Below are positions 7,897-15,177 of a stretch of 16,288 bases of DNA, one piece after another. The notes under the pieces are model-generated. The model searched no databases. It saw only the letters and a program-made list of their open reading frames with translations, and was not told where the DNA came from. The DNA lies in contig JALOPK010000035.1 of NCBI GenBank assembly GCA_025453925.1, forward strand, positions 1 to 16,288. The letters are read 5' to 3'. The position numbers and the translations under genes are program-made. How positions within the stretch are numbered: the stretch's first letter is position 1; each line of letters opens with the position of its first letter. The DNA comes from Candidatus Eiseniibacteriota bacterium. GTDB taxonomy: Bacteria > JAFGKV01.

Positions 7897-8949
7897 GTGT
7901 CTACCACGGTGACCGTCGGGGTGGACGCCATGGGGGGGGATCTCGGACCACGGCCCGTTGTCGAGGGGGCCGTCGATGCCGCCCGGATGATGGGTGACGA
8001 CGTCCGCCTCGCCCTGGTGGGAGACCGATCGGAGATTCAGGCCGAGCTGGCCAGACTCCGCGCGACCCACCTGCCCTTGTCGGTGATCCATGCCAGTGAC
8101 CGGGTCGCCATGGACGAGGATCCGCTGAGGGCGGTCCGCCGGAAACGGGACTCCTCACTTAACCTCCTTGCGCGAATGCAGGCGAGGGGGGAGATACAGG
8201 CCATGATCAGCCCGGGATCGACCGGCGCTGTGGTGGCCAGCGCGCAGGTCGCCCTTGGAAAACTGGAGGGAGTCAGCAGGCCCGCCATAGCCAGTTTTCT
8301 GCCCACGCTCCACGGCAGCTCCGTGGTGGTCGACGTCGGCGCCTCTCCCGACTGCCGTCCTCTCAATCTGCTTCAGTTTGCTATCATGGGTTCGCTATAC
8401 GCGAGCTTGGTGCTGCGGCTACCGCGCCCCCGGGTCGGATTGCTCTCAATCGGGGAGGAACGGGAGAAGGGAAACGAACTCTCCCGGGCCGCCCATCGCT
8501 TGCTGGAACGGTCGGGTCTCAACTTCATCGGTAACCTGGAGGGCCGCGACGTCCTGCAGGGCAAAGCCGATGTACTTGTGTGCGACGGGTTCGTCGGCAA
8601 TGTCGTACTCAAGGTAACGGAAGGCGCCATGGCGTTTTTCGCGAACCGGGTGCGGCGGGAGATGCGGGGGAGCATTGCCGCGCGGCTCGGCTCTTGGTTG
8701 CTCAAACCATCGCTGTTGCGGCTGCGCCGGAGCCTCGATCCCGAGGAATTGGGAGGAGCGCCACTCCTGGGCCTGAACGGGATCTGCATCGTCGCCCACG
8801 GCAGGTCAGGGTCCCTCGCCATCAGGAATGCCATCACGATGGCCGTTCGGTGTGCCCGGCAAGGAGTCAACGAACATATCCGCGTCCAGCTTGCCGCCAT
8901 ACCGGAATGGGTGAGAGTTGAGCGTCCCGAGGCCGCACCATGTGTGTGA
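7897..8949 (+). CDS. plsX: Phosphate acyltransferase PlsX
   Basis: PlsX converts acyl-ACP plus phosphate into acyl-phosphate, the donor for PlsY in the first step of phosphatidic acid synthesis; it is a peripheral membrane enzyme. Markers are the N-terminal VGVDAMGGDLGP, the SPGSTGAVVA segment, VVVDVGASPDCRP, GLLSIGEEREKGN, ADVLVCDGFVGNVVLKVTEG and GGAPLLGLNGICIVAHGRSG. From the GTG at 7897 the protein is 350 aa. GGAGGA (7887-7892) lies 4 nt upstream. An in-frame ATG at 7879 would add six residues, but no Shine-Dalgarno lies at a usual distance from it, so the GTG is preferred. The last 10 nt overlap fabD. Confidence 0.95.
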   Translation: MSTTVTVGVDAMGGDLGPRPVVEGAVDAARMMGDDVRLALVGDRSEIQAELARLRATHLPLSVIHASDRVAMDEDPLRAVRRKRDSSLNLLARMQARGEIQAMISPGSTGAVVASAQVALGKLEGVSRPAIASFLPTLHGSSVVVDVGASPDCRPLNLLQFAIMGSLYASLVLRLPRPRVGLLSIGEEREKGNELSRAAHRLLERSGLNFIGNLEGRDVLQGKADVLVCDGFVGNVVLKVTEGAMAFFANRVRREMRGSIAARLGSWLLKPSLLRLRRSLDPEELGGAPLLGLNGICIVAHGRSGSLAIRNAITMAVRCARQGVNEHIRVQLAAIPEWVRVERPEAAPCV

Positions 8950-9938
8950 GATTCGCGTTTCTCTTCCCCGGGCAGGGATCGCAGCTCGTCGGGATGGGCT
9001 CCGAGTTGGCCGTCCGCTATGCAGCGGCGCGACGGGTGTTCGCCATGGCCGACGAGGTTATGGGCATGCCCCTCACCCGCATGATGTGGGAGGGCCCGGA
9101 ATCGGCCTTAAAGGAGACCAGGTTCACTCAGCCGGCGATTCTGGCCCACAGCCTGGCGGTGCTTGCCGTGCTCCGGGATCTCTATGGTGAATTGAAGCCG
9201 GCGCTTGCCGCGGGCCACAGCCTCGGCGAGTACGGGGCTTTGGTGGCCGCGCAGGTTCTCACCCCCACGGACGCCCTCGCGCTCGTGAAGCGGCGCGGTG
9301 AGCTCATGCAGACTGCGGGTGAGACCCAACCGGGGGCAATGGCCGCAGTGGTCGGCCTCGATACTCGGCAGGTCGAAGGAATCCTGGCGCAGGCCCGGGA
9401 CGCGGGCGTGATCGTGGCCGCAAACATGAACGCTCCTGATCAGATCGTGGTGTCGGGCATGCGCGAGGCAGTCGCGGCTGCGTCGGAACTTGCCGCCGCC
9501 GCCGGGGCTAAGCGGGTCGTGCCATTGGCCGTGAGCGCGGCATTTCATTCTCCGCTCATGAGCGGGGTTTCCGCCGCACTGGCGGAAACCGTGCGCTCTG
9601 TCGCCTTCTCCCGCCCAGTCTGCCCCGTTGTTCCCAACGTAACTGCGGTACCCACGGACAGCGTCGATGAGATCCGTCGCTGCCTGCTGTGCCAGATCGA
9701 GAGTCCGGTGCGATGGCATGCGTCAATGACCGCCATGTTGGCGCATGGCATCTGTCATTTCCTGGAAATCGGCCCCGGTCGAGTTCTTGCCGGTCTTGTC
9801 AAGCGCATCAACCGTGATGCAAGGGTGCTGGCGGTCGCCGACCCCGATGGTGTGGCCGCTGTCCGGGAAGCCCTTGGAGGAAGCGCGCCCGCCGGATCAC
9901 GGCCCGAGGGCGGGAAAGGATCGTGCCCCGATGTTTGA
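8940..9938 (+). CDS. fabD: Malonyl-CoA:ACP transacylase
   Basis: FabD moves the malonyl group from CoA to ACP, supplying the extender unit for fatty acid synthesis in the cytoplasm. The 332-aa protein has the LFPGQGSQ N-terminus, the nucleophile elbow [10 protein letters not shown] with catalytic Ser94, Arg119 in VKRRGELMQ (binding the malonyl carboxylate), the catalytic His203 in AFHSPLM and the C-terminal [13 protein letters not shown]. The ATG at 8940 overlaps the plsX 3' end, and the TGA at 9936-9938 falls inside the fabG start region, so the gene is coupled on both sides. A ketoacyl-ACP synthase III gene often sits just upstream of fabD; here it is absent. The final 20 or so residues look like a disordered tail. 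Confidence 0.96.
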   Translation: MCVRFAFLFPGQGSQLVGMGSELAVRYAAARRVFAMADEVMGMPLTRMMWEGPESALKETRFTQPAILAHSLAVLAVLRDLYGELKPALAAGHSLGEYGALVAAQVLTPTDALALVKRRGELMQTAGETQPGAMAAVVGLDTRQVEGILAQARDAGVIVAANMNAPDQIVVSGMREAVAAASELAAAAGAKRVVPLAVSAAFHSPLMSGVSAALAETVRSVAFSRPVCPVVPNVTAVPTDSVDEIRRCLLCQIESPVRWHASMTAMLAHGICHFLEIGPGRVLAGLVKRINRDARVLAVADPDGVAAVREALGGSAPAGSRPEGGKGSCPDV

Positions 9939-10668
9939 TGGACAGGGACAGGTCGCGGTGGTGACCGGTGCCGCACGAGGGATCGGCAGAAGCATTTCGT
10001 TGGCCTTGGCACGTTGCGGTGTCACTATCGTCGGAGTGGACACCTCGGACTTGGATGAAACCTGTGAAGCGGTTCGCACCGCAGGCGCGGCGTTCCATCA
10101 TCGAACGATGGATGTGACTGACCCCGCACACGTGCAGGCTCTGGCCGCGTGGTGCGTGGAGACCCTCGGCCGTGTGAGCGTGCTGGTGAACAACGCGGGA
10201 ATCACCCGCGATAACCTCCTCATCCGCATGAAGGAGAACGAGTGGGACGCAGTCCTTGCCGTGAACCTGAAGGCGGCCTTCCTTCTCACGCAAGCGTGCG
10301 CACGGCCGATGATGAAGGCGCGCACCGGCCGCGTGGTGAACATCGCCTCGGTCATCGGGATCATCGGCAATGCCGGGCAGGCGAACTACGCTGCGGCCAA
10401 AGCCGGACTGATCGCCTTGACCAAGAGTGCCGCGAAGGAACTTGCGCCCCGCGGGGTTACGGTGAACGCCGTCGCCCCCGGTTTCATCGAAACCGCCATG
10501 ACTGCGAAGCTTGCCCAGGAGGTGCGGGACAAGTACTTGAGCGGCATACCACTCGGCCGTTTCGGCACTCCCGAGGACGTGGCGGAAGCGGTGGTGTTTC
10601 TGTGCTCTCCTGCGGCTTCATACCTGACGGGCCAGGTCATTACCGTTGACGGCGGCCTGGTCATGTGA
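9931..10668 (+). CDS. fabG: 3-oxoacyl-ACP reductase
   Basis: A short-chain dehydrogenase of 245 aa that uses NADPH to reduce 3-ketoacyl-ACP to 3-hydroxyacyl-ACP in each elongation cycle. Seen are the Rossmann motif TGAARGIG (12-19), DV at 61-62, NNAG (87-90) and the catalytic tetrad Asn112, Ser140, Tyr153 and Lys157 (YAAAK). APGFIETAM and the C-terminal [11 protein letters not shown] are typical of FabG. The ATG at 9931 is preferred to upstream in-frame codons inside fabD because it gives the standard length and has AAGGA (9915-9919) 11 nt upstream. The start overlaps fabD by 8 nt. The Shine-Dalgarno spacing is a little long. Confidence 0.96.
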   Translation: MFDGQGQVAVVTGAARGIGRSISLALARCGVTIVGVDTSDLDETCEAVRTAGAAFHHRTMDVTDPAHVQALAAWCVETLGRVSVLVNNAGITRDNLLIRMKENEWDAVLAVNLKAAFLLTQACARPMMKARTGRVVNIASVIGIIGNAGQANYAAAKAGLIALTKSAAKELAPRGVTVNAVAPGFIETAMTAKLAQEVRDKYLSGIPLGRFGTPEDVAEAVVFLCSPAASYLTGQVITVDGGLVM

Positions 10669-10693
10669 GAGTTTGGTAGCCCGTCTGGACAGT

Positions 10694-10718
10694 GGCTCTC
10701 CACCGAGCCTTCTCTTTC
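10694..10718 (+). terminator. Short GC hairpin with pyrimidine-rich tail between fabG and acpP
   Basis: GGCTC (10694-10698) and GAGCC (10705-10709) can pair around a 6-nt loop, followed by TTCTCTTTC. The stem is only 5 bp and the tail is not a pure U run, so at best this is a weak terminator, attenuator or processing site that could uncouple acpP levels from the upstream genes. Confidence 0.3.
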
Positions 10719-10742
10719 ACCTTCACTCCATGAAGGGGGTGA
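10717..10742 (+). promoter_or_regulatory. Hairpin that covers the acpP Shine-Dalgarno sequence
   Basis: The acpP ribosome-binding site AAGGGGGTGA (10733-10742) ends 7 nt before the ATG. CCTTCA (10720-10725) pairs perfectly with TGAAGG (10731-10736) around a 5-nt loop. An alternative longer fold pairs TCACC (10717-10721) with GGTGA (10738-10742), leaving a GGG bulge. In either form most of the Shine-Dalgarno is in a stem. This may tune acpP translation; no ligand-binding architecture was recognised. Confidence 0.4.
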
Positions 10743-10749
10743 CCCTGAT

Positions 10750-11001
10750 ATGGCAGCGTCTATCGAGAAGCGAGTGACAGAGATCATCATGGAACAACTC
10801 GGCGTCGAAGAGGATGAAGTAAAGCCTGAGGCGTCGTTCATCGAGGACCTTGGGGCGGATTCGCTCGACACGGTCGAGCTGGTGATGGCCCTCGAAGAAG
10901 AGTTCGATATGGAGATTCCCGACGAAGAAGCGGAGAAGATCGATACCGTCGGGAAGGCGATGGAGTACATCAAATCGCATATCGGCAAGGAGACAACCTA
11001 G
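10750..11001 (+). CDS. acpP: Acyl carrier protein
   Basis: This 83-aa acidic protein is the cytoplasmic carrier of growing acyl chains. The phosphopantetheine attachment serine is Ser38 in the invariant [18 protein letters not shown] motif, followed by the [12 protein letters not shown] segment and TVGKAMEYI helix typical of AcpP. It supplies substrate to the fabG, fabF, plsX and fabD products around it and probably to the LpxL-like enzyme upstream. It is separated from fabG by 81 nt holding two small hairpins, and has a strong but possibly occluded ribosome-binding site, consistent with separate control of a very abundant protein. Confidence 0.98.
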   Translation: MAASIEKRVTEIIMEQLGVEEDEVKPEASFIEDLGADSLDTVELVMALEEEFDMEIPDEEAEKIDTVGKAMEYIKSHIGKETT

Positions 11002-11194
11002 ACACGGATCGGGCCTGACTCCCGCTCCACCTGCCGCGTGCAGCGGGAGCGGATCGAGGGCCTGGTTTGCCGCGCACTGCGCCGGGCACCACGATCCGCG
11101 CCGAAGATGCGGAAGGTGCCGCGGCGCATGGCGTTTTGTGGCGGTCACCTCGCGATTGCCGTCAGTTTTCGGCGGCGCTGAACAAGGAGAAGCG
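11002..11194 (+). other. acpP-fabF intergenic leader with inverted repeat
   Basis: This 193-nt gap holds no convincing gene. CTCCCGCT (11019-11026) pairs perfectly with AGCGGGAG (11042-11049) around a 15-nt loop. A competing 7-bp stem pairs CCGCTCC (11022-11028) with GGAGCGG (11046-11052). No U-run follows, so it does not look like an intrinsic terminator; an mRNA processing or stability element is possible. A related pair of words, GGATCGGGCCTG (from 11006) and GGATCGAGGGCCTGG (from 11051), flanks the hairpin. I saw no good promoter hexamers. Confidence 0.4.
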
Positions 11195-12433
11195 ATGCCA
11201 CGTAGAGTCGTGGTCACCGGGATGGGGGCGCTCACCCCGTTGGGGCTCTCCGTCCCTGAGTTCTGGCAGGGACTGCGGTCCGGCCGGAGTGGTCTCGGGA
11301 GGCTCACCCGTTTCGATGTGGCGGGCTTCGACAGCCAGGTCGCCGGGGAACTCAAGGGATTCGACCCCGAGACATGGATTGAGAAGAAGGAGGCTCGGCG
11401 TCTCGATCTTTTCCTCCAGTACGCCGTTGTTGCCGCTGAGGAGGCATGCGCACAGGCCAGACTGAAGGAGAGCGGGGTATCGGCTGAGCGTGCAGGCGTA
11501 GTGTTCGGATCCGGGATCGGGGGAATCCAGACCCTCACCGCGCAACATGACATCCTCCTGCGGAGCGGCCCCGGCCGGGTCAGCCCGTTCTTCGTCCCCA
11601 TGATGATCGCGGACATGGCGCCCGGGCTCATCTCCATGCGCCACAACCTGAAGGGTCCGAACTTCGCGACGGTGTCGGCGTGTGCCTCGGCAGCCCATGC
11701 GATTGGCGAGGCTTTCCGCGCGGTGCGGGGAGGATTTGCCGACCTCATGGTCGCCGGCGGGAGCGAGGCATCCATCTGCCCCTTGAGCTATGCCGGTTTC
11801 TGTTCCATGAAAGCGCTCTCCCGCCGTAACCACGACCCGGAGGGGGCCTCGCGGCCTTTCGACGCGGAACGTGACGGGTTCGTCATGGCCGAAGGCGCGG
11901 GGGCATTGGTGCTGGAGGAGATCGAACATGCCCGGGCGCGAGGAGTCGAGCCGCTGGCCGAGATTGTCGGCTATGGTGCATCGGCAGATGCGCATCACAT
12001 GACCGCGCCCGATCCCGATGGAGATGGCGCCGCCCGCGCTATTGCCGCAGCTCTCCAGGACGCGGGCTTGCAGCCGCATGACGTGCAGTACGTCAATGCC
12101 CACGGCACCAGCACCCGACTCAACGACGTCACCGAGACCCTCGCCATCCACCGTGTGTTCCGTGATCATGCCTCCCGGCTCATGGTGAGCAGCACCAAGT
12201 CCCTGATCGGCCACCTCCTGGGAGCCTCGGGAGCCGTCGAACTCATTGCCACCGTCTTGATGCTCAGGGAAGGATGGGTCCACCCCACGCGCAATCTGGT
12301 CCATCCGGATCCTCAGTGCGATCTCGATTACTTGCCTCAGGTCGGCCGCAGCGTCGACATTGCCGTCGCGATCTCCAACAGCTTCGGCTTCGGCGGTCAC
12401 AATGTGTGCATTGTGGCCCGCAGGATGCCATAG
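11195..12433 (+). CDS. fabF: 3-oxoacyl-ACP synthase II
   Basis: The condensing enzyme of fatty acid elongation, 412 aa, joining malonyl-ACP to acyl-ACP. The N-terminus VVVTGMGALTPLG and the catalytic triad are clear: Cys163 in SACASAAHAIG, His303 in NAHGTST and His340 in SLIGHLLGASGAVE. The gatekeeper-loop GFGGHN (399-402) is present near the end. The start at 11195 is preferred to an in-frame upstream codon at 11138 because AAGGAGA (11184-11190) lies 4 nt before the ATG and the protein then begins at the normal family position. As FabH is absent locally, this is the only ketosynthase in the window. It is followed by a 268-nt gap before rnc. Confidence 0.97.
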   Translation: MPRRVVVTGMGALTPLGLSVPEFWQGLRSGRSGLGRLTRFDVAGFDSQVAGELKGFDPETWIEKKEARRLDLFLQYAVVAAEEACAQARLKESGVSAERAGVVFGSGIGGIQTLTAQHDILLRSGPGRVSPFFVPMMIADMAPGLISMRHNLKGPNFATVSACASAAHAIGEAFRAVRGGFADLMVAGGSEASICPLSYAGFCSMKALSRRNHDPEGASRPFDAERDGFVMAEGAGALVLEEIEHARARGVEPLAEIVGYGASADAHHMTAPDPDGDGAARAIAAALQDAGLQPHDVQYVNAHGTSTRLNDVTETLAIHRVFRDHASRLMVSSTKSLIGHLLGASGAVELIATVLMLREGWVHPTRNLVHPDPQCDLDYLPQVGRSVDIAVAISNSFGFGGHNVCIVARRMP

Positions 12434-12701
12434 AGTGGAATCGGGGAGCCAGCGCAGCGACCATGGCCGATGCGTCTGCGACCGTGGGGCTGCTCGTTCT
12501 TGACGTCGCGACGGGCACTTCGCCTCGACGGTGCGCAGCATGACAACCCCGCTGCGGTCGGCGCGTCGACTCAGTTCAGGGCACTCGCCGCGCCGCGAGG
12601 CCGTGCCGCTATCCCGATTCGTCGTACCAGGCAAGCCCCCGCCCTTGGATAACGCGGAGTCCTCCCACGGAAGCGGGCCCCGGGGCTCCGCGGGTGACCG
12701 C
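12434..12701 (+). other. fabF-rnc gap, no supported gene
   Basis: The 268 nt between fabF and the preferred rnc start hold no gene I can support. The rnc frame stays open from 12504, giving a possible but low-complexity extension. A 26-codon frame from ATG 12463 begins MADASATVGLLVLDVATG, and a neighbouring frame (about 12521-12600) reads NPAAVGASTQFRALAA. In order they resemble the start of a PBP4-type carboxypeptidase (VxVxDxxTG ... PAST..L..ALAA), but the frames differ and the SxxK lysine is absent. A decayed fragment is possible and chance similarity equally so. Confidence 0.3.
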
Positions 12702-13448
12702 ATGGAGTCGGCCCCATTCACGACCCTCGAGGAAGCGGCGATCAGCGCAGCAGAAGCTCGACTCGGATTCACCTTTGGCGCGAAGGACCTCCTTCGGCGC
12801 GCCCTGACCCACCGATCCTATGCATATGAGCGTGGAATTGACCACAATGAGCGCCTGGAGCTCCTTGGGGACGCGGTCATCGGCCTCGTCGTGACCGAAG
12901 ACATTTTCATGCGCTTCGATGGCATGGGGGAAGGCGAACTCACTCAGCTAAAGTCGTATCTCGTGAGCCGAGCTCTCCAGGCACGGGCGGCCAAGAAGCT
13001 CGGGCTCGAGGGGTGTCTGTTGGTCGGGGTATCAGAAGAGAAGACGGGGATCAAGGCCAGGGTTTCCACTCTGGCCAACCTCTTCGAGGCGCTGGTCGGA
13101 GCGCTCTATCTGGATGCCGGGCTCGAACAGTGTGCCATGTTTCTCCGCGGCGCCATTCTCGCGCATGCCGGAGCGCCGGCGGCCTTCGATCTGAAGGACC
13201 CGAAGACCGCCCTTCAGGAACTGGTGCAGGGTAAGGAGCCCATCCAGCCACAGTACCATCTCGTCACGGTGGACGGTCCAGATCATAATCCCGTCTTCAC
13301 GGTGGACGTCAGCGTCGGCGGCAACACCCTTGCCCGAGGCACCGGGAACAGCAAGAAGGAGGCCGAGCGAGACGCCGCCCGGCATGCGCTCATTCGATTG
13401 GCGGCTCTCCCGGATGATCAGCCGGAGGCCGCCGAACCCGCGCGATAA
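12702..13448 (+). CDS. rnc: Ribonuclease III
   Basis: RNase III cuts double-stranded RNA in rRNA precursors and some mRNAs. The 248-aa protein from ATG 12702 has an N-terminal RNase III domain (about 12-155) with the signature NERLELLGDAVIG (Glu50, Glu53, Asp57) and Glu129 in ANLFEALVGALYLD. A double-stranded-RNA-binding domain follows at about 166-234, starting DPKTALQELVQG and ending GNSKKEAERDAARHAL. Where E. coli has Asp114 this protein has Asn126. GGTGA (12693-12697) lies 4 nt before the start. The frame is open further upstream (GTG 12531), but the extra 57 residues are low-complexity and exceed the usual family length. The 3' end overlaps the opposite-strand Spy-like gene by 59 nt. Confidence 0.94.
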   Translation: MESAPFTTLEEAAISAAEARLGFTFGAKDLLRRALTHRSYAYERGIDHNERLELLGDAVIGLVVTEDIFMRFDGMGEGELTQLKSYLVSRALQARAAKKLGLEGCLLVGVSEEKTGIKARVSTLANLFEALVGALYLDAGLEQCAMFLRGAILAHAGAPAAFDLKDPKTALQELVQGKEPIQPQYHLVTVDGPDHNPVFTVDVSVGGNTLARGTGNSKKEAERDAARHALIRLAALPDDQPEAAEPAR

Positions 13449-13929
13449 GATCCCGCACCTCGCGGTGGAACTCCTCCAGGGCCAACACCAGCCGCGCCCG
13501 CTGTCGCGCGTTCAGCATTTCCGCCAGTTCCCGGTTGAGGGTTTCTCGCGCTGCGCACCGTTCACGCTCGGTCACCTCCAGGGCATCCAGAACACCCCGA
13601 AGCCTCTCTTCGTTGCGGGCGTCGCCCTCCAGCGTGCGCCGGAGCTCTCCGATGAGTCGCTCGCGTTGGTGACTCAGATCGCGTTCCCTCCTGTCAGCGC
13701 TGCTGAGCAGCGGCAGCAGGCGGTTTGCCACCTCTTCGGAGGGATCCAGAGCCTCCAGCACACGCCACTTCCGCAGCATCTCGACCCGTTCCTCCACCCT
13801 GCGGACCAGCCCCTCATCCGGCGGCGGTGGCTCCCGCCTGGTGCCCTCCATCGCGGCGGCCGCCCCCGCCAGCAGCGTGACCAGGCCGATGGAGAGAGAA
13901 ATGAGCACGCGTGTCGTCATATCGCGCAT
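13390..13929 (-). CDS. Secreted Spy/CpxP-like helical protein
   Basis: A 179-aa protein with a clear signal peptide (MRDMTTRVLISLSIGLVTLLAGAAAA, cleaved near residue 26). Long charged helices follow, with a LEALDPSEEVANRLLPLLSSADRRERDL segment and a C-terminal LNARQRARLVLALEEFHREV that resembles the LTxxQ repeats of the Spy/CpxP/ZraP (periplasmic heavy-metal-resistance) group. Such proteins are ATP-independent periplasmic chaperones or stress sensors. TAAGGAGG, the anti-sigma stop fused to a Shine-Dalgarno, sits just before the ATG, so the gene is the third in the sigma operon and is translated in coupling. An in-frame upstream codon at 14106 is rejected because it lies inside the anti-sigma gene and hides the signal peptide. 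The family match is by pattern only. Confidence 0.72.
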   Translation of the reverse strand: MRDMTTRVLISLSIGLVTLLAGAAAAMEGTRREPPPPDEGLVRRVEERVEMLRKWRVLEALDPSEEVANRLLPLLSSADRRERDLSHQRERLIGELRRTLEGDARNEERLRGVLDALEVTERERCAARETLNRELAEMLNARQRARLVLALEEFHREVRDLIARVRRPPADHPGEPPIE

Positions 13930-13939
13930 AGAGGCCTCC

Positions 13940-14482
13940 TTATCCGGACCCGTTGATTTCCATGAGATCCAAGAGATTCTCCAATTCAGCGCCCGACATC
14001 TCGGCGATCTCCCGCAACGGCGAGTGTTGGCGGTCCAGCACCTGCTGCACGATACCGAGCTCATCGCTGCTGCGGGCGAGACCCGACACCAGAACATCGA
14101 ATTCATTGGCGCTCAGATCGGCCTGCGTCTCAGTTCCGCCCGCCGAGGCCTCCCACTGCCAGGGGGTGTCCTGCAGCCGGGGAACCAACGCGATGACGGC
14201 GGCGGCCGCCAGGGGAATCAGGGTGGCCCAGGGGCGCATTCCAACCTTCCCGGCACGGGGGCGGGACTCTTCGATGCGGCGGGCGATTCGCTGGGCATTC
14301 CTTTGCAGCCGTTCCGTGGGCAATGGCCGATCCTCACGGGCACCCACCGCGGCCATGATCCCCGCGATCTCGTTCACTTCGCGGGCGCACACCGGGCATT
14401 CCGCGAGATGCGCGCGCTCGTTCGGCCTCGCCGGGGACCCCTCGGCTAAGGCCACAAGGCGTTCAGACGACAGGTGATGCAT
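13940..14482 (-). CDS. Zinc-binding transmembrane anti-sigma factor
   Basis: A 180-aa protein with an N-terminal anti-sigma domain carrying the ZAS motif HLAECPVC (His25, Cys29, Cys32), which in this family holds zinc and clamps the ECF sigma factor. One hydrophobic segment (about 84-101, PWATLIPLAAAAVIALVP) should place residues 1-80 in the cytoplasm and the 80-residue C-terminal part, rich in acidic and helical sequence (DLSANEFDVLVSGLA), outside. It overlaps the sigma gene by 20 nt and has GGAGGAGGA (14485-14493) just upstream, so the pair is coupled. The H-x3-C-x2-C arrangement suggests redox or zinc responsiveness, or release by proteolysis in the RseA manner; which one cannot be told from sequence. 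Confidence 0.85.
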   Translation of the reverse strand: MHHLSSERLVALAEGSPARPNERAHLAECPVCAREVNEIAGIMAAVGAREDRPLPTERLQRNAQRIARRIEESRPRAGKVGMRPWATLIPLAAAAVIALVPRLQDTPWQWEASAGGTETQADLSANEFDVLVSGLARSSDELGIVQQVLDRQHSPLREIAEMSGAELENLLDLMEINGSG

Positions 14483-15020
14483 CGTCCTCCTCCATCAGAG
14501 GTCCGAGGTCGGCCAGGGACCTGCGAAGATTCATGACCGCCGCGTGGAAGGCGGCCTTTGAGGTCCCGACGGCGCACTGAAGCACTTCCGCGATCTCCTC
14601 GTGGGTCTTTCCATCCCGCACCCTGAGCTGCAGCGTGAGCCGCTGGCGGGGAGGCAGGGCGTCCACCGCACGGTCGAGGCGCGCCTGGATCATCTTCTCG
14701 CGAGCTTCGTTCGACGCTCCGGCAGGCGCAGCGACCAAAGTGTCCGTGTCCACCGTGGGCCTCCGCGAGCGAAGGTGGTTGAGGCCTAGATTGATGACAA
14801 TCCGGCATACCCAGGTGCCGAAGCTCGATTCGCCCCTGAACGATGACAACCGCTCAAAGGCCCGAACAAAGGCATCCTGCGTCAGATCCAAGGCATCATC
14901 CTCGTGGCGCACGAGACGCAGCACGGTCCTGAACACCATGGGCTGGTGACGATCGACCAGCATGCCAAATGCCAGTCGATCGCCCCGCTTTGCCCGGGCG
15001 ACAAGGTCGTGATCATCCAC
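14463..15020 (-). CDS. ECF-family RNA polymerase sigma factor
   Basis: A 185-aa sigma70-family protein with only regions 2 and 4, as in group 4 (ECF) sigmas. Region 2 spans about 20-87 (LVDRHQPMVFRTVLRLV, then LDLTQDAFVRAFERLSSFRGESSFGTW and the NHLRSRR end). Region 4 spans about 118-168 (LPPRQRLTLQLRVRDGKTHEEIAEVL with the GTSKAAFHAAVMNLRRSL recognition helix). No region 1.1 or 3 is present. The start is GTG, chosen because GGAGG lies 8 nt upstream; a nearby ATG at 15024 is out of frame and stops after three codons. It is co-transcribed with its anti-sigma and the Spy-like protein. No convincing ECF-type autoregulatory promoter was found upstream. Confidence 0.93.
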   Translation of the reverse strand: MDDHDLVARAKRGDRLAFGMLVDRHQPMVFRTVLRLVRHEDDALDLTQDAFVRAFERLSSFRGESSFGTWVCRIVINLGLNHLRSRRPTVDTDTLVAAPAGASNEAREKMIQARLDRAVDALPPRQRLTLQLRVRDGKTHEEIAEVLQCAVGTSKAAFHAAVMNLRRSLADLGPLMEEDDASPVV

Positions 15021-15177
15021 TCATCTGTCCTCCAGTAGGTGGGACACGCCGGAGGCCGTTTGGTTGAGCCAGGAGGGCATCGGTGTGCGCGGATTCCCAC
15101 CAGGTGTGGAGGAATGGTGAGGCCCACTGGGTGGATTCCGCGGCGGGTCCCGGGGGGTGATCTGGTCCGCTCTTCTC

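Noticed and set aside
10646-10675. TTGACG near the end of fabG as an acpP promoter
   Set aside because: No -10-like sequence lies 15-19 nt downstream, and the hexamer is part of the conserved VDGG codons of fabG.
11162-12772. Long minus-strand open frame of 536 codons over fabF
   Set aside because: It lies antisense to a fully conserved fabF, and its product has no recognisable domain and the skewed composition typical of antisense frames in high-GC DNA.
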